Assembly: GCA_039029315.1 (NCBI GenBank)
Contig: JBCCGK010000036.1
Location: 1-64,000, forward strand
Length of the DNA stretch: 64,000 nt
From: JBCCCJ01 sp039029315
GTDB taxonomy: Bacteria > Bacteroidota > Bacteroidia > J057
Direction of reading: 5' to 3'
The notes beneath the pieces are model-generated. The model did no database searches. It was given only the letters and a program-made list of their open reading frames with translations, and was not told where the DNA came from. Shown in pieces: positions 34,901 to 44,081 of this stretch (the first letter of the stretch is position 1; each line of letters begins with the position of its first letter). The position numbers and the translations under genes are program-made.

Positions 34901-36523
34901 CTCTCTCCCATTCTGATGACTCTGGAAACCGAGGGAGGATTTCCCCTGAATTATGTCGTGCCTTTTGTGGAAGATCAATTGTATGATGTAAATGGCAATG
35001 TCAGTCTAGAAGAATTTCAAATCAAAGGGCCACCAGATGATTTGACAATTACAGGCGTGGGGCATTTTGAAAAAGCCACCTTTGGTGTCTCCTATTTTCA
35101 GACTGAATATTCCTTTGATGGGAAAATCATCTTTGACAATACATTTATTCAGTTCCCACGCCTGCGCTTATATGACAGATCCAAAAGCAATTATGCAGAT
35201 CTGCATGGCCTGATCCGCCACAGAGGTTTGAGAGAGTTAGAGTTCGATCTACAATTGGATTCTGTCAAAAATTTTCTTGTAATGGATACCCGGAAGCAGG
35301 ACAATGAAACCTTTTATGGAAAACTCTTCCTGAAGGATGGGATTGCAAACATTACGGGCAATCTCGACAGAATATCAGTTCAAGCCATTGCTTCCACAGG
35401 CCCCAATAGCACTCTCAAAATTCCAGTCTCTGATTACGAAGATTTTGGAAAGCCAGATTATATCTACTTTAGTGGAAATGAATCTTTGGAGGAAGATGTA
35501 GGACCGGTCAAGACAGACTTACAGGGCTTTGAACTGGATTTAACAATTCTGGCGACTGAGGATGCAGAAGTAGAATTGATTTTTGATGAGCGGGTTGGAG
35601 ATGTAATTAAAAGTAAGGGGGAAGGCAGCATCAATATGTATATCAACGAATCCGGAGACTTCACCATGTTTGGAGAATATGAGATCATTGATGGTAGCTA
35701 TCTGTTTACTTCTCAAAATGTCATCAACAAAAAGTTTACTGTAAAGGAGGGAGGAAAAATCACATGGAATGGTGATCCTTTTGATGCTGATCTGGATTTG
35801 CATGCTATTTATCCAGTGAGAGCAGACCTCAAATACCTTTTTCAATCCTCCAACAGTATCCGAACCAATGTCAATGTCCTCATGCACATGGAAGGACTCC
35901 TCTCCAAACCAGAAATTGGGCTGTCGATCGAATTGCCCTCTATTCGAGGTGTCGATGCAGAAAATGCGGTGAGTTATCTTCAGAACATTCATTTTGACGA
36001 GCAAGAGTTAAACAAACAGGTATTCAGTCTGATGGTATTCAACCGCTTTGCGCCCATTGGCGGAGATTTGGGAGACAATCTTGCAGGGATAGGAGTTACC
36101 ACCAGTATTTCTGAATTGCTCAGCAATCAGCTGAATCTCTTGCTCTCACAAGTTACAGGTGACAAAGTAGATGTCAATGTCAATACCTCAGACTTTCAGG
36201 ACCTGAATCTCCTGGTATCAGCTCGCCTATTCAATGATCGGATAACACTCGAAAGAGATGGCACACTGGTACAAAACAACAATGGAGAACCTTCTCGGTT
36301 CTCCATTGGAAATATTCGGATCATTATTCGGATGTTGCCCTCAGCCAATTCGGAACTAAGTCCAGGAGCAAATCCTGGCGAAATGGTAATGGAAGTCTTC
36401 ACCAGAGATAACTTCAGTGCAAATGCACAGGGCAGCACCTTGACTCAAAATCAAACAGGTCTGGGAATTTTTTACAAAAAAGATTTTGACAAACTCTCAG
36501 ACTTGCTGAAACGGAAGAAATAA
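31979..36523 (+). CDS. TamB-like translocation and assembly module protein
   Basis: A 1514-residue AsmA/TamB-type protein. A short cytoplasmic start is followed by one N-terminal membrane anchor (FLLISFSILFILGLLAIFLV), then a very long periplasmic beta-rich region, and a C-terminal TamB domain with LGDNLAGIGVTTSISELLSN, LLLSQVTGDKVDVNVN, RLFNDRITLERDG and GLGIFYKKDFDKL. Proteins of this group form groove-like bridges between membranes and take part in outer-membrane protein or phospholipid transport (family knowledge). The start is TTG, as the only upstream in-frame ATG (31937) is followed by a stop. No BamA/TamA gene is adjacent. It ends 5 bp from the convergent M4 protease gene. Confidence 0.85.
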   Translation: MLKRLFKHITKFLLISFSILFILGLLAIFLVRIPVIQTYLVKQSIGLLERQMGSKVELAEVSMSLPVHAELRGLRIYDPQDQLLLESSSFRMSLLSFSLWDFLLNPTQPHILSLSSVELEEPGFYLYKREKDSVLNLQLLLDHLQKEDTSESTIVLELDFPSIHISNGTFSYLDSTADELDSMRVGKLNVHQLELHEINGQLSLFIVPGREMDIGLHELELSERFSGMQIHELEADLHTSLFGEKIDSTAPYLSVEALSLTSGQTNIFADIHFPDRELAQVFDFEDDVDFQLSLAEPSQIDFRTLEYFTSDPLPLAGILRAHGNVEGNWTSLSSRNLVLQYGDSTHLESKFQIHNYLTPEETKLNLSLTQSQISFVELQRFLPDVPFPEFLTKLNLLDIRGNYLGTYRDFHINTSLHSEHGELDADLDLQLPQTESDTLTYKGNFSTIALNVDALHLSEDRFSRNLTAAGEIDGQGTSLEELQVEMNVLVSQSELFGKRLDSIRTSFAASEKKLTGKVTGADYEGSVDVDLAVDLSISPAVYKIKGNMEEINLATYAQWPEEIWASSNIHVDLTGDSLDLMNGEIKLGQFSMRREKEEDRFDIPELWFQVSSSEDQTKYYNLKSSLVHLDLTGQFKLVETLKLTEQLVNENLMYFTNQDSLMEKYYQEKDSVISKAKYQIALSTQDSLNKVLRFFHVPVYLAEGSMLIGGFLFGNTDQANVTFSSDSAGFQEVAFKGSSGDLFIAKNPFEEYPFLAGGVQMDQMKVGPKLTMDDISLDLQGADNIFVTDLRAHQLKSQTEMKLKFRTLFADNGSVRSSIDPEVSVFRIQEDTLTFNTNDSLIWENKEFLIHNLVLQNDNQYFHLRGNVSGQENSELNFSISQLSLGILSELYPLSFDIAGNFNAEIRGFNLLKKPKFELRSRIDDFALNEYAYGQISIDSKWQDEQDQVDLHAVLQKDLDTTLMLSGYYSLVDTLSPILMTLETEGGFPLNYVVPFVEDQLYDVNGNVSLEEFQIKGPPDDLTITGVGHFEKATFGVSYFQTEYSFDGKIIFDNTFIQFPRLRLYDRSKSNYADLHGLIRHRGLRELEFDLQLDSVKNFLVMDTRKQDNETFYGKLFLKDGIANITGNLDRISVQAIASTGPNSTLKIPVSDYEDFGKPDYIYFSGNESLEEDVGPVKTDLQGFELDLTILATEDAEVELIFDERVGDVIKSKGEGSINMYINESGDFTMFGEYEIIDGSYLFTSQNVINKKFTVKEGGKITWNGDPFDADLDLHAIYPVRADLKYLFQSSNSIRTNVNVLMHMEGLLSKPEIGLSIELPSIRGVDAENAVSYLQNIHFDEQELNKQVFSLMVFNRFAPIGGDLGDNLAGIGVTTSISELLSNQLNLLLSQVTGDKVDVNVNTSDFQDLNLLVSARLFNDRITLERDGTLVQNNNGEPSRFSIGNIRIIIRMLPSANSELSPGANPGEMVMEVFTRDNFSANAQGSTLTQNQTGLGIFYKKDFDKLSDLLKRKK

Positions 36524-36528
36524 TCTTC

Positions 36529-39408
36529 CTAGTTTCTGCTCAACACAATTTTCTTGACCAGAAGTCCTTCCTCATCTGTCATTTGCAAGGTATAGATCCC
36601 ATCTGCCACGTCTTCCAAAGACAGAATGGTCCTGTTCATTCCTCCCAACACTTCCCATTTCCGGCTTTGTATCCTTTGACCCAACGCATTCAGAAGTTGA
36701 ATCTCAAGGCTTTGTGGCTGGAGAGCCTCATATTCGACCGTGAGAGTCCCTGCACTGGGATTCGGGTAGGCATCGATGCTTCTGGCATCAATAGGTGAGC
36801 CAATAAAATCAATCGCTGAGGAAACGGAGGAGAAATTGATGTTGTCGAGGAATATTTTGTCTCCCAGATTGTTGGGGTCGGCAGCTTCACTGAGATACAA
36901 GGAAGCACGAAAACAAATATTCAGGGTTTGGCCCACGTAAGAATCCAGATTGTAGGTATGGGTAGTCCAGGGATCTTGTGTATGACTGATTGGGTTGAAT
37001 CTGTCCAGAGGATTGTCGTTGATAAATACTTGCAAATTATTCACCAAGCGTCTTGCAGAGGTGGAATCAACAAAATTCCCTAAAGCGTCCTCCAGAAATG
37101 GTGAAAACGTCTGGCGTTTGTCAAACGAAAAGCTCAGGCTATCCATTTTGCTTGCATCGACACAGAGACACATTCGAGAAACATACTCTGGATTAATGGC
37201 AGCAATATCCTGAAATGGTGGCACTTGATAATAAAATCCACCAGTAATTCCTCCTTCCATCATCACTCCATAGCTATCATCATTCCCAACCAACCCCCGC
37301 ACTTCAACAGTGGCTTGCTCTCCTTCTTCCAGATGAATAGAATCCAGGATGGAAAAGGAATTGGCATAGTTCTCAAAGTCCACCGATTCACTTGTAAAAA
37401 AGCCTTTTCGGTAAGCAGAAATCAGACGTGAGTCGTTATTCTCAGTATTTGGATCAGAAGCCTCCAAAATAGAAGCCGTTAATTCGAATTCTCCAGTCTG
37501 GTTCATCTGAAGTGGTTGCGAAAACTGAATCGGGTAACTTACCCCGTGCAACATACCTGGAAGATTGATTTGCTCTCCAAATGAAATAACAGGATCAACT
37601 ACGCTATAGACCACTAGCGCAGGTCCTCCCGGAAAGGTATCACAGCCTTCATAAGATATCTCAATGCTCACAATCTCTTCTGAAGAATTGCCACAAGGTG
37701 CAATTGGTTCTATATGAGAAACGCGGAAATCACCATCTTCAATCCTGTCCCCTAGGCCCACAGCATGCCAGGCAGCTGCGGTCGCCTGATATTCTATGCT
37801 GCATGAGCCGTATAGATCCTCAGCAGCTTGAAGCGCCCCTTCCCTGGCATCTCTGAATTGAGAATATCTTGTTAGGTATACTGTGAGGTTCCGATAGGCG
37901 ATTTGGCTGGCTTTTTCGAAGCCAAGCGCAGGCACATCGAAGGCATCCCCATGGTCATTGGTTCCGGTTCCACCTTCTACCAAGAGGTAATACCAGTAGT
38001 TTTGGACCCCACTATTGATATGTACACCTCCATTATCTCCAAATCCGTCCCACCAAAAAGATCCTCTGTAAGTATCCGGATCATTGGCAGCGTTTGGGTT
38101 GGACATACTTCTCAAGGAAGTCCCTATCTTCTCGCCTACTCTCCAATCCAGTAAAGTCGAGTCCGCATAGAATTCAACTGCATTCCCAAAAATATCGCTA
38201 AATGATTCATTTAAGGCTCCGGACTCATTCGCATAGATCAATCCAGCAGAATTTCCAGTAACTCCATGGCTGAACTCATGTGCCAGAATATCAATGGAAA
38301 TGAGTGGATTGTTATTCCCATCTCCAAAAGCCATCAAATCGCCTCGCCAAAAGGCATTGAACCAGGCTGAATCAAAGTGGACATAACTATATATCGGAGA
38401 ACCATTGCCATCATAGCTACTTCTGCCGAATGTTTCATAATAGTAATCATGTGTAACCTGAGCTCCCCAATGTGCATCTGTTGCAACCTCATCCAATTGT
38501 GGATTGGCATTGTCCCAATAATTGTCATCGTCTGTAAAATCTACAGCTGAGTTAAAATTTTCATTCTGTCTCAGATTAAGCGTGATGACATCCACGCCTG
38601 GATATCCAGTCTCAGCCCCATAACTCTCTGCCCGCAAGCGAAAGTTATTGGCGGTAGAGTCTGTAACAAATGATTGAATCCCACTATACTTGGTCACGGC
38701 TGTTCCGACAGAATTTGCTGTATGAAGCGTTTCCAGTTCTTTGATAATTTCCCCAGTCAGGGCATTGACATACACCCATTTGCGACTCATTGGTTCTGCT
38801 GCAAACACATCAAATTTCCAGACAAGCCGAAAATCCAGTGTGTTTGGATCGAAGTCCACATCGGCAATCATCAGCTCTCCTTTTGGATAATGTGTTGCCA
38901 GTGGATCATTGTGGATTTCCTTTAAGGAAGATTCATCTCCGGGCAATTCCCACATATATGTCTTGGCTCCGATATGAGACAGGGTCAGGGCCAGGGCCTG
39001 ATCTTCAAGGAGGGAGGGTGTCGTGGGCATGTCCAGCCCCTTGAATGGCAGTCCATTAGCTGTAAGTGCTACCCCATTTTTGGCATGAACGATATACTCC
39101 ACACCTTCAACTTCTATATCCTTATGTGTCAGCTGATAGCGATAATGGCTGAAGCCCAGTTTGTCTGTTTCAGACTTTACCAGAACCATTTCATCATTCA
39201 TCCCCAATCCAAAAGCTTGTTTGTGTTGTTTGAATAAATTTTTGGGGTCCAGATTCACATCTGCGCGAAAGCTTAACCAACCAGGACTGCTTTGGGTAGC
39301 AATAGCCGCTAAGTCTTGCGGCAATACCTGGTTTTGACCAAACATAGTGTCTGTGGAAAGAATTGTGACACACACCACAGCCAGCGCGAAAGATAAAAGT
39401 CGTTTCAT
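36529..39408 (-). CDS. secreted M4 (thermolysin-like) metalloprotease with T9SS sorting domain
   Basis: A 959-residue exported protease. The order is: signal peptide (LLSFALAVVCVTILS), FTP/PepSY propeptide region (to about 235), peptidase M4 domain with zinc site H377-E378-F-S-H381 (LAHEFSHGVTG) and E401 in ESGALNESFSD, the catalytic-His region GGVHINSGVQNYW, then beta-sandwich modules, and a T9SS type A sorting domain (DAYPNPSAGTLTVEYE and IYTLQMTDE). All catalytic motifs are intact, so it is likely an active extracellular protease that matures by propeptide cleavage. The ATG at 39408 lies directly before the signal peptide and is preferred to one at 39471. Confidence 0.92.
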   Translation of the reverse strand: MKRLLSFALAVVCVTILSTDTMFGQNQVLPQDLAAIATQSSPGWLSFRADVNLDPKNLFKQHKQAFGLGMNDEMVLVKSETDKLGFSHYRYQLTHKDIEVEGVEYIVHAKNGVALTANGLPFKGLDMPTTPSLLEDQALALTLSHIGAKTYMWELPGDESSLKEIHNDPLATHYPKGELMIADVDFDPNTLDFRLVWKFDVFAAEPMSRKWVYVNALTGEIIKELETLHTANSVGTAVTKYSGIQSFVTDSTANNFRLRAESYGAETGYPGVDVITLNLRQNENFNSAVDFTDDDNYWDNANPQLDEVATDAHWGAQVTHDYYYETFGRSSYDGNGSPIYSYVHFDSAWFNAFWRGDLMAFGDGNNNPLISIDILAHEFSHGVTGNSAGLIYANESGALNESFSDIFGNAVEFYADSTLLDWRVGEKIGTSLRSMSNPNAANDPDTYRGSFWWDGFGDNGGVHINSGVQNYWYYLLVEGGTGTNDHGDAFDVPALGFEKASQIAYRNLTVYLTRYSQFRDAREGALQAAEDLYGSCSIEYQATAAAWHAVGLGDRIEDGDFRVSHIEPIAPCGNSSEEIVSIEISYEGCDTFPGGPALVVYSVVDPVISFGEQINLPGMLHGVSYPIQFSQPLQMNQTGEFELTASILEASDPNTENNDSRLISAYRKGFFTSESVDFENYANSFSILDSIHLEEGEQATVEVRGLVGNDDSYGVMMEGGITGGFYYQVPPFQDIAAINPEYVSRMCLCVDASKMDSLSFSFDKRQTFSPFLEDALGNFVDSTSARRLVNNLQVFINDNPLDRFNPISHTQDPWTTHTYNLDSYVGQTLNICFRASLYLSEAADPNNLGDKIFLDNINFSSVSSAIDFIGSPIDARSIDAYPNPSAGTLTVEYEALQPQSLEIQLLNALGQRIQSRKWEVLGGMNRTILSLEDVADGIYTLQMTDEEGLLVKKIVLSRN

Positions 39409-39559
39409 AGGAGTAATATCAACTGTTGAGGAACGGAATAGATTAAGATTGCAAGATAAGCAAAGAATCATAGAAGTATTGTCGCGGAAGCGATTGTTTT
39501 GTTACAAAATAATTCTCTTTTATTTTAGGGGCGACCCGCTTACATTATTGAGATTGTCC

Positions 39560-40240
39560 ATGACTGACCCTACCTACTTATCCTTGATTACTGAAAGAAG
39601 AGCCAGAATAGCCATCCTTGGTTCTCCCTCAGAGAACACCCGAACAGTCTGGATTGTTTTTCATGGATATCGACAACTTGCCTGGTATTTTATTAAGAAA
39701 TTTACCTCCATCCTGGATAAACAAACAGTGGTTGCTGCTCCGGAAGGCCTTTCTCGTTTTTATTTGGAAGGACATAAACGAGTGGGAGCCAGTTGGATGA
39801 CAAAGGAAGACCGCCTGAATGAGATAGAAGACCAACAGACATATCTGAATCAGGCCCTCAAGGAAATAAAGGCATTATTTCCAGCCCCAGGTCAAGGCCC
39901 ACGCATATGTGTATTGGGATTTTCTCAAGGAGCAGCCACGGCTTGGAGATGGATACTGAAACAACAGATAGATATAGACGCATTCGTCATTTGGGCCTCT
40001 CAGCCTCCAGAAGAATATTCGCCGGAGATGGATCGTTGCCTCGCATCCATTCCATTCTATTTTGTGTATGGGACCAAAGATCAATTTATCTCTCCTGAAA
40101 AAGGACAGGAACTGGTAAGTCAGCTTTCAGGCAGATACTCGAATCTTCAGGTCTTATCCTTCGATGGAACCCATGATCTTGATGCAGAAACGCTCCAACT
40201 CGTCCATCAAAACATTCATTTGAAGCTGGATATTTCATAA
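39560..40240 (+). CDS. alpha/beta hydrolase of the phospholipase/carboxylesterase type
   Basis: A 226-residue cytoplasmic serine esterase resembling YpfH/carboxylesterase family proteins. The nucleophile elbow is GFSQGAA, the acid is in YGTKDQF and the histidine in DGTHDL; the early VWIVFHGYRQ segment is the oxyanion-hole strand. Its substrate is unknown. The ATG at 39560 is chosen because the in-frame extension back to 39347 runs into the M4 protease gene and has no family-like content. It is divergent from the M4 gene. Confidence 0.85.
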   Translation: MTDPTYLSLITERRARIAILGSPSENTRTVWIVFHGYRQLAWYFIKKFTSILDKQTVVAAPEGLSRFYLEGHKRVGASWMTKEDRLNEIEDQQTYLNQALKEIKALFPAPGQGPRICVLGFSQGAATAWRWILKQQIDIDAFVIWASQPPEEYSPEMDRCLASIPFYFVYGTKDQFISPEKGQELVSQLSGRYSNLQVLSFDGTHDLDAETLQLVHQNIHLKLDIS

Positions 40241-40478
40241 AATGAATCCCATAATTCCGTTTTCCTTCCCTCAGTGATGAATATTCTTCCCTGAATTTTT
40301 GATTTTTTTAGCTTTTTCTACAATTCTTAGCATCCTTTTTTGCGTTTTGCTCGTTGAAAGTTACAAGATGAGAAACTTTCTCACTCCGCAAGAAATCAAT
40401 TTTGATTTTTCTTTCTTAACCATTTTTAAGCGCAAATTATTCACAGTTCATTAACCTATCTCTGACTATTTACTTTCA

Positions 40479-41330
40479 ATGAAACCCATCCTCGTCCCAC
40501 TGAACCTCTATGCAGATTGTGAAAATATCCTAACTTACGCTGAATCTATTGCCCTCAAATCAGGCACCAAATTGGTGTTTTTTCATCCCGGAAGCCGCAA
40601 AATTCTTCCCAAGCTGAATACAGAATTGAGATTAGGCAAAGATGAACTCCCCAGCGTATTTGACTCCATCAAGCCTCTTCATGTCCAAACCTATCTGAGA
40701 CAATTTTGGGAGCAGTTTGCCGATCACGATATAGATTTCGAGTTTGTTTTTTCTCCTTCCAGTTCCTTACAAGGAATTATTCAGGAGGTAGAAACCAACA
40801 GCTATCAGTTTGTGATGACAGGAACATATGCTGCGCCGGGAATCCGAAATTTTTTCAGAGGCTCACTGGCTTCGCGTATCATCGGTTCGGTGAATATGCC
40901 AGTTTTTGTGATTCCTGCGAGTGGATGCTTCTACGACATTCGAAATATTACCTATGCAGTTGATTTGACAGCCTATGACCCCAATGTTATCCGTCAAATC
41001 AAAACCATTGCTTCCACCTTCGATGCCAAGCTCACCATTGCTCATGTCAATTCAGAGCAGGAGGAGTCTACTGAGAAAGAAACCTACTTGAAGACATTGG
41101 AGCAAACCATTTCAGATACGATAGACTATCCAAAGATCTACTACAAATTTTTTGATCATGCAGATCCTTTTGCTGGCATCAAGAAATTTGTCAATCTCAA
41201 CAATAGCCATATGCTGGCGATGACCAATCGGAAAAAATTTAGCTGGAGAGAGTTTTTTGGCGACAAAAGCTTAACCAGAAAAATGGCGCGAGAAATCTCT
41301 GTTCCAATCCTTGCTTTTCAAAAGTTTTAG
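40479..41330 (+). CDS. universal stress protein, tandem UspA domains
   Basis: A 283-residue cytoplasmic protein with two Usp domains. The first starts KPILVPLNLYADCENILTYA and contains VMTGTYAAPGIRNFFRGSLA, a variant of the G-x2-G-x9-G(S/T) nucleotide-binding motif; the second begins near IRNITYAVDLTAYDP and ends with ALTRKMAREI-type helix and strand ISVPILAF. It is one of the stress-responsive ATP-binding proteins common in Bacteroidota. It stands alone. The 238 bp upstream contain a 7-bp inverted repeat (GAAAGTT at 40356, AACTTTC at 40374) of unknown meaning. Confidence 0.85.
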   Translation: MKPILVPLNLYADCENILTYAESIALKSGTKLVFFHPGSRKILPKLNTELRLGKDELPSVFDSIKPLHVQTYLRQFWEQFADHDIDFEFVFSPSSSLQGIIQEVETNSYQFVMTGTYAAPGIRNFFRGSLASRIIGSVNMPVFVIPASGCFYDIRNITYAVDLTAYDPNVIRQIKTIASTFDAKLTIAHVNSEQEESTEKETYLKTLEQTISDTIDYPKIYYKFFDHADPFAGIKKFVNLNNSHMLAMTNRKKFSWREFFGDKSLTRKMAREISVPILAFQKF

Positions 41331-41423
41331 GAGCAGCCCTTCCGAAAAGTCAAAAAAGAATACTCATTTTCCCTCTACCAGCATTCGTTGGTGAGGGATT
41401 TCTTTTGGAGGGACTAACAGGTG

Positions 41424-42182
41424 TTATTCTTCTTTATTAGGATAGGAAAATCCTTCTGGTGGTGGATACAAATTCTTGTAGTTCCATGCAGCATACTCAT
41501 CTTCGGGTCTGTCTATGTCCTCTTCCCAGTCATAAGATTTGGGTTTTGGACCTGACTTGCGAAAATACCAGGCCAGGATAATGCCAGCAATCCCACCGAA
41601 CATATGAGATTCCCAGGAGACTCCCTCCTGCATCGGGAATATCCCCCAAACCATTCCACCATAGAGGAAGGCAACAATCAAGGCCAGAGCAATCGATCGG
41701 ATATCTTTTCGAAAGACCCCACTAAAAAATGCGAAGAAGGCCAGTGCATATACCACACCACTGGCGCCAATATGAAAAGAATTCCGACCAGCTACCCACA
41801 CCCAAAGTCCTGTCGCTACATAGGAAACCAGCAGCACAGTTTTGGATTCTTGGCGGAAGAATACCATCAGGCCAGTTAACAGCACCAAAAGGGGAGCGGA
41901 ATTGGAAGCGAGATGCCCCCAGGAACCATGAATTAAAGGAGCTGTTAAGATCCCCAATAAACCTTTTGCTGTTCGCGGATACACACCCAGGAAAGCCAAA
42001 TTCATGTCACCCACATAACTGATCAGATGAATGACCCACAATACCGCCACAACCATCAAGGAAAGCAAGAACTTATTGGAAATTTGCTTTAGCTCGTTTG
42101 ACACATCACCGCTATTAAATCCGTAATAAATGTTCTTTGGATACGCTCTTCCACTGAGAAAGTTTACCTTTGTCCCAAACAT
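41424..42182 (-). CDS. rhomboid-family intramembrane serine protease
   Basis: A 252-residue membrane protein with six predicted helices. Rhomboid signatures: H90 and N94 in WGHLASN (loop 1/helix 2), catalytic S141 in [14 protein letters not shown] and catalytic H193 in [12 protein letters not shown]. The C-terminal tail (from about 210) is acidic and cytoplasmic. It would cleave membrane proteins within the bilayer; substrates are unknown. The ATG at 42182 lies only 8 bp from the ABC gene start on the other strand and inside the likely ABC promoter region, so a GTG at about 42104 is a possible alternative start. Confidence 0.88.
   Translation of the reverse strand: MFGTKVNFLSGRAYPKNIYYGFNSGDVSNELKQISNKFLLSLMVVAVLWVIHLISYVGDMNLAFLGVYPRTAKGLLGILTAPLIHGSWGHLASNSAPLLVLLTGLMVFFRQESKTVLLVSYVATGLWVWVAGRNSFHIGASGVVYALAFFAFFSGVFRKDIRSIALALIVAFLYGGMVWGIFPMQEGVSWESHMFGGIAGIILAWYFRKSGPKPKSYDWEEDIDRPEDEYAAWNYKNLYPPPEGFSYPNKEE
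42165..42172 (+). promoter_or_regulatory. -7 box (TACCTTTG) for the ABC ATPase gene
   Basis: A TAnnTTTG match 18 nt before the ATG at 42191. A TTTG at 42136-42139 could be a -33 element but the spacing is longer than usual. Confidence 0.4.
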
Positions 42183-42190
42183 CGTTTGTC

Positions 42191-43975
42191 ATGGATCAAG
42201 TCAATGTCCTGGAAGTCTCGGATTTACGAGTAGAATTCAAGAGTCGAACCGCCAACAAAGTAGCTGTTCGGGAATTGAGTTTTGTGCTGCCAAAGGCCAA
42301 GACCCTGGGGATCGTAGGAGAATCTGGCAGTGGAAAATCTGTCACGGCGCTTTCTATCATGCGATTGATTCAGCAGCCGGGAAAGATTACAGGCGGCTCT
42401 ATTCATCTTCGAGGCCTGGATGGGGATGTTGTCAATCTGATGGAATTGTCTGAAAAAGACATGCAAGGCATCCGGGGTAGACAAATCGGCATGATCTTTC
42501 AGGAACCGATGAGCTCTTTGAATCCTGTTCATCGATGTGGGGATCAGGTGGCAGAAGCGCTTCGATTACACATGAAGATTGGGAAAAGAGAAGCCCGAGA
42601 GCAGGTCATAGAATTATTTCGTGAGGTTGGCTTATCCAACCAGACTGTCAGTCCGGAGGATGTATATCGCGCCTATCCGCATGAATTATCGGGGGGCCAA
42701 AAACAAAGAGTGATGATCGCCATGGCGATCAGTTGCAAACCCTCCATCCTTATTGCAGACGAACCCACCACAGCCCTGGATGTAACCGTCCAAAAAAACA
42801 TCATAGATCTCCTGCTGCGACTTCAGCGTCAATACCAGATGTCGATCATTTTTATTTCTCATGATTTAGGAGTTATAGCCGAATTGGCCGATGAGGTTCT
42901 GGTAATGTGGAATGGCAAGGCGCAGGAGAGTGCCCCTATCGAAGAGCTCTTTGCCAGACCAAAGGCCTTGTATACCCAAGGTTTACTTGCTTGCCGTCCT
43001 CCCCTACACCACCGCCTGGACCGCTTACCGACAATTGCTGATTTTACCTCACAGGACAAGCAGGCAGAAACAAAAGATAAGCAGCAACAAGATCGATTTA
43101 CTCCCATAAGTCAGGATGCCTATCAAGCCAGATTGAAAGCTCTTGCTACCAATGACCCGATTCTTCAAGTCAGGGAACTAACAAGCTGGTATAGTAAGGG
43201 CCAGTCATTTTTTTCTAAGCGTAAGGAATATGTCAAGGCGGTAGATGGAGTAAGTTTTGATATTTTTCCAGGAGAAACCTTGGGATTGGTAGGCGAATCA
43301 GGTTGTGGGAAGACCACACTTGGCAGATCCTTGTTGCGATTGATTGAACCGACTGGTGGATCGATTTTTTATCGTGGACATGATCTTCGCCTTTTGAATC
43401 CAGCAGATCTTCGAACACTCCGCCAGGATGTGCAAATCATTTTTCAGGATCCATATAGTTCCCTGAATCCTAGAATTCCGGTTGGCAAGGCGATTCAAGA
43501 GCCTATGGAGGTCCATGGAATTGGACAATCTTCTGAAGAAAGAACTCAACGAGTGTATGAGCTGCTCGAAAAGGTTGGACTGAAGGCCGAACATGCGGTG
43601 AGGTATCCGCATGAATTTTCTGGTGGGCAACGACAGCGAATCTGTATTGCCAGAACCCTTGCAGTGGAGCCCTCTTTTATTATTTGCGACGAATCCGTTT
43701 CTGCCTTGGATGTATCAGTTCAAGCCCAGGTTCTGAATTTATTTAAATCTCTTCAGGAAGAATTTCGCCTGACCTATCTGTTCATTTCTCATGATCTCAG
43801 CGTCGTAAAGTTTATGAGTGACAGGATGTTGATCATGAAGGATGGAAAAATTGTAGAATCAGGAGACGCAGAACAATTGTTTCGGGAACCAAGCACTGCC
43901 TATACACAGCGGCTCATTTCTGCGATACCGCTTGGGACGCTTGCAAGAATTAGGGAGAGAAAACAGAAAGCTTGA
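42191..43975 (+). CDS. double ATP-binding subunit of an oligopeptide-type ABC transporter
   Basis: A 594-residue fusion of two oligopeptide/dipeptide-type ATPases (DppD-DppF order, as in YejF or GsiA). Domain 1: Walker A GESGSGKS, signature LSGGQKQR, Walker [12 protein letters not shown]. Domain 2, from about residue 320: Walker A GESGCGKT, signature FSGGQRQR, Walker [12 protein letters not shown]. Both sites look functional. It would drive uptake of peptides or related solutes through inner-membrane permeases DppB/C, which are not in the window. The ATG at 42191 was chosen over an in-frame TTG at 42170, which overlaps the promoter box. It ends at a bidirectional terminator. Confidence 0.92.
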   Translation: MDQVNVLEVSDLRVEFKSRTANKVAVRELSFVLPKAKTLGIVGESGSGKSVTALSIMRLIQQPGKITGGSIHLRGLDGDVVNLMELSEKDMQGIRGRQIGMIFQEPMSSLNPVHRCGDQVAEALRLHMKIGKREAREQVIELFREVGLSNQTVSPEDVYRAYPHELSGGQKQRVMIAMAISCKPSILIADEPTTALDVTVQKNIIDLLLRLQRQYQMSIIFISHDLGVIAELADEVLVMWNGKAQESAPIEELFARPKALYTQGLLACRPPLHHRLDRLPTIADFTSQDKQAETKDKQQQDRFTPISQDAYQARLKALATNDPILQVRELTSWYSKGQSFFSKRKEYVKAVDGVSFDIFPGETLGLVGESGCGKTTLGRSLLRLIEPTGGSIFYRGHDLRLLNPADLRTLRQDVQIIFQDPYSSLNPRIPVGKAIQEPMEVHGIGQSSEERTQRVYELLEKVGLKAEHAVRYPHEFSGGQRQRICIARTLAVEPSFIICDESVSALDVSVQAQVLNLFKSLQEEFRLTYLFISHDLSVVKFMSDRMLIMKDGKIVESGDAEQLFREPSTAYTQRLISAIPLGTLARIRERKQKA

Positions 43976-43998
43976 TTTGATTCTGGATGCAATATGAT

Positions 43999-44024
43999 AA
44001 AGGGCGGCCAGTTGGCCGCCCTTT
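43999..44024. terminator. bidirectional rho-independent terminator
   Basis: AAAGGGCGGCCA and TGGCCGCCCTTT form a perfect 12-bp stem separated by only GT. It lies between the convergent ABC ATPase and SprB-repeat genes and can serve both strands. Confidence 0.8.
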
Positions 44025-44081
44025 CAAATTATTTACTTCATTCAGTATGTGGTAAGGAGTGATCGCAAAAGATTGCGATGA

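Noticed and set aside
39347..39559. N-terminal extension of the esterase gene
   Set aside because: It runs into the start of the M4 protease gene and lacks esterase-like sequence; the ATG at 39560 fits better.
40356..40380. GAAAGTT/AACTTTC inverted repeat before the universal stress gene
   Set aside because: Arms are only 7 bp with an 11-nt loop and no T run; too weak to call a terminator or operator.
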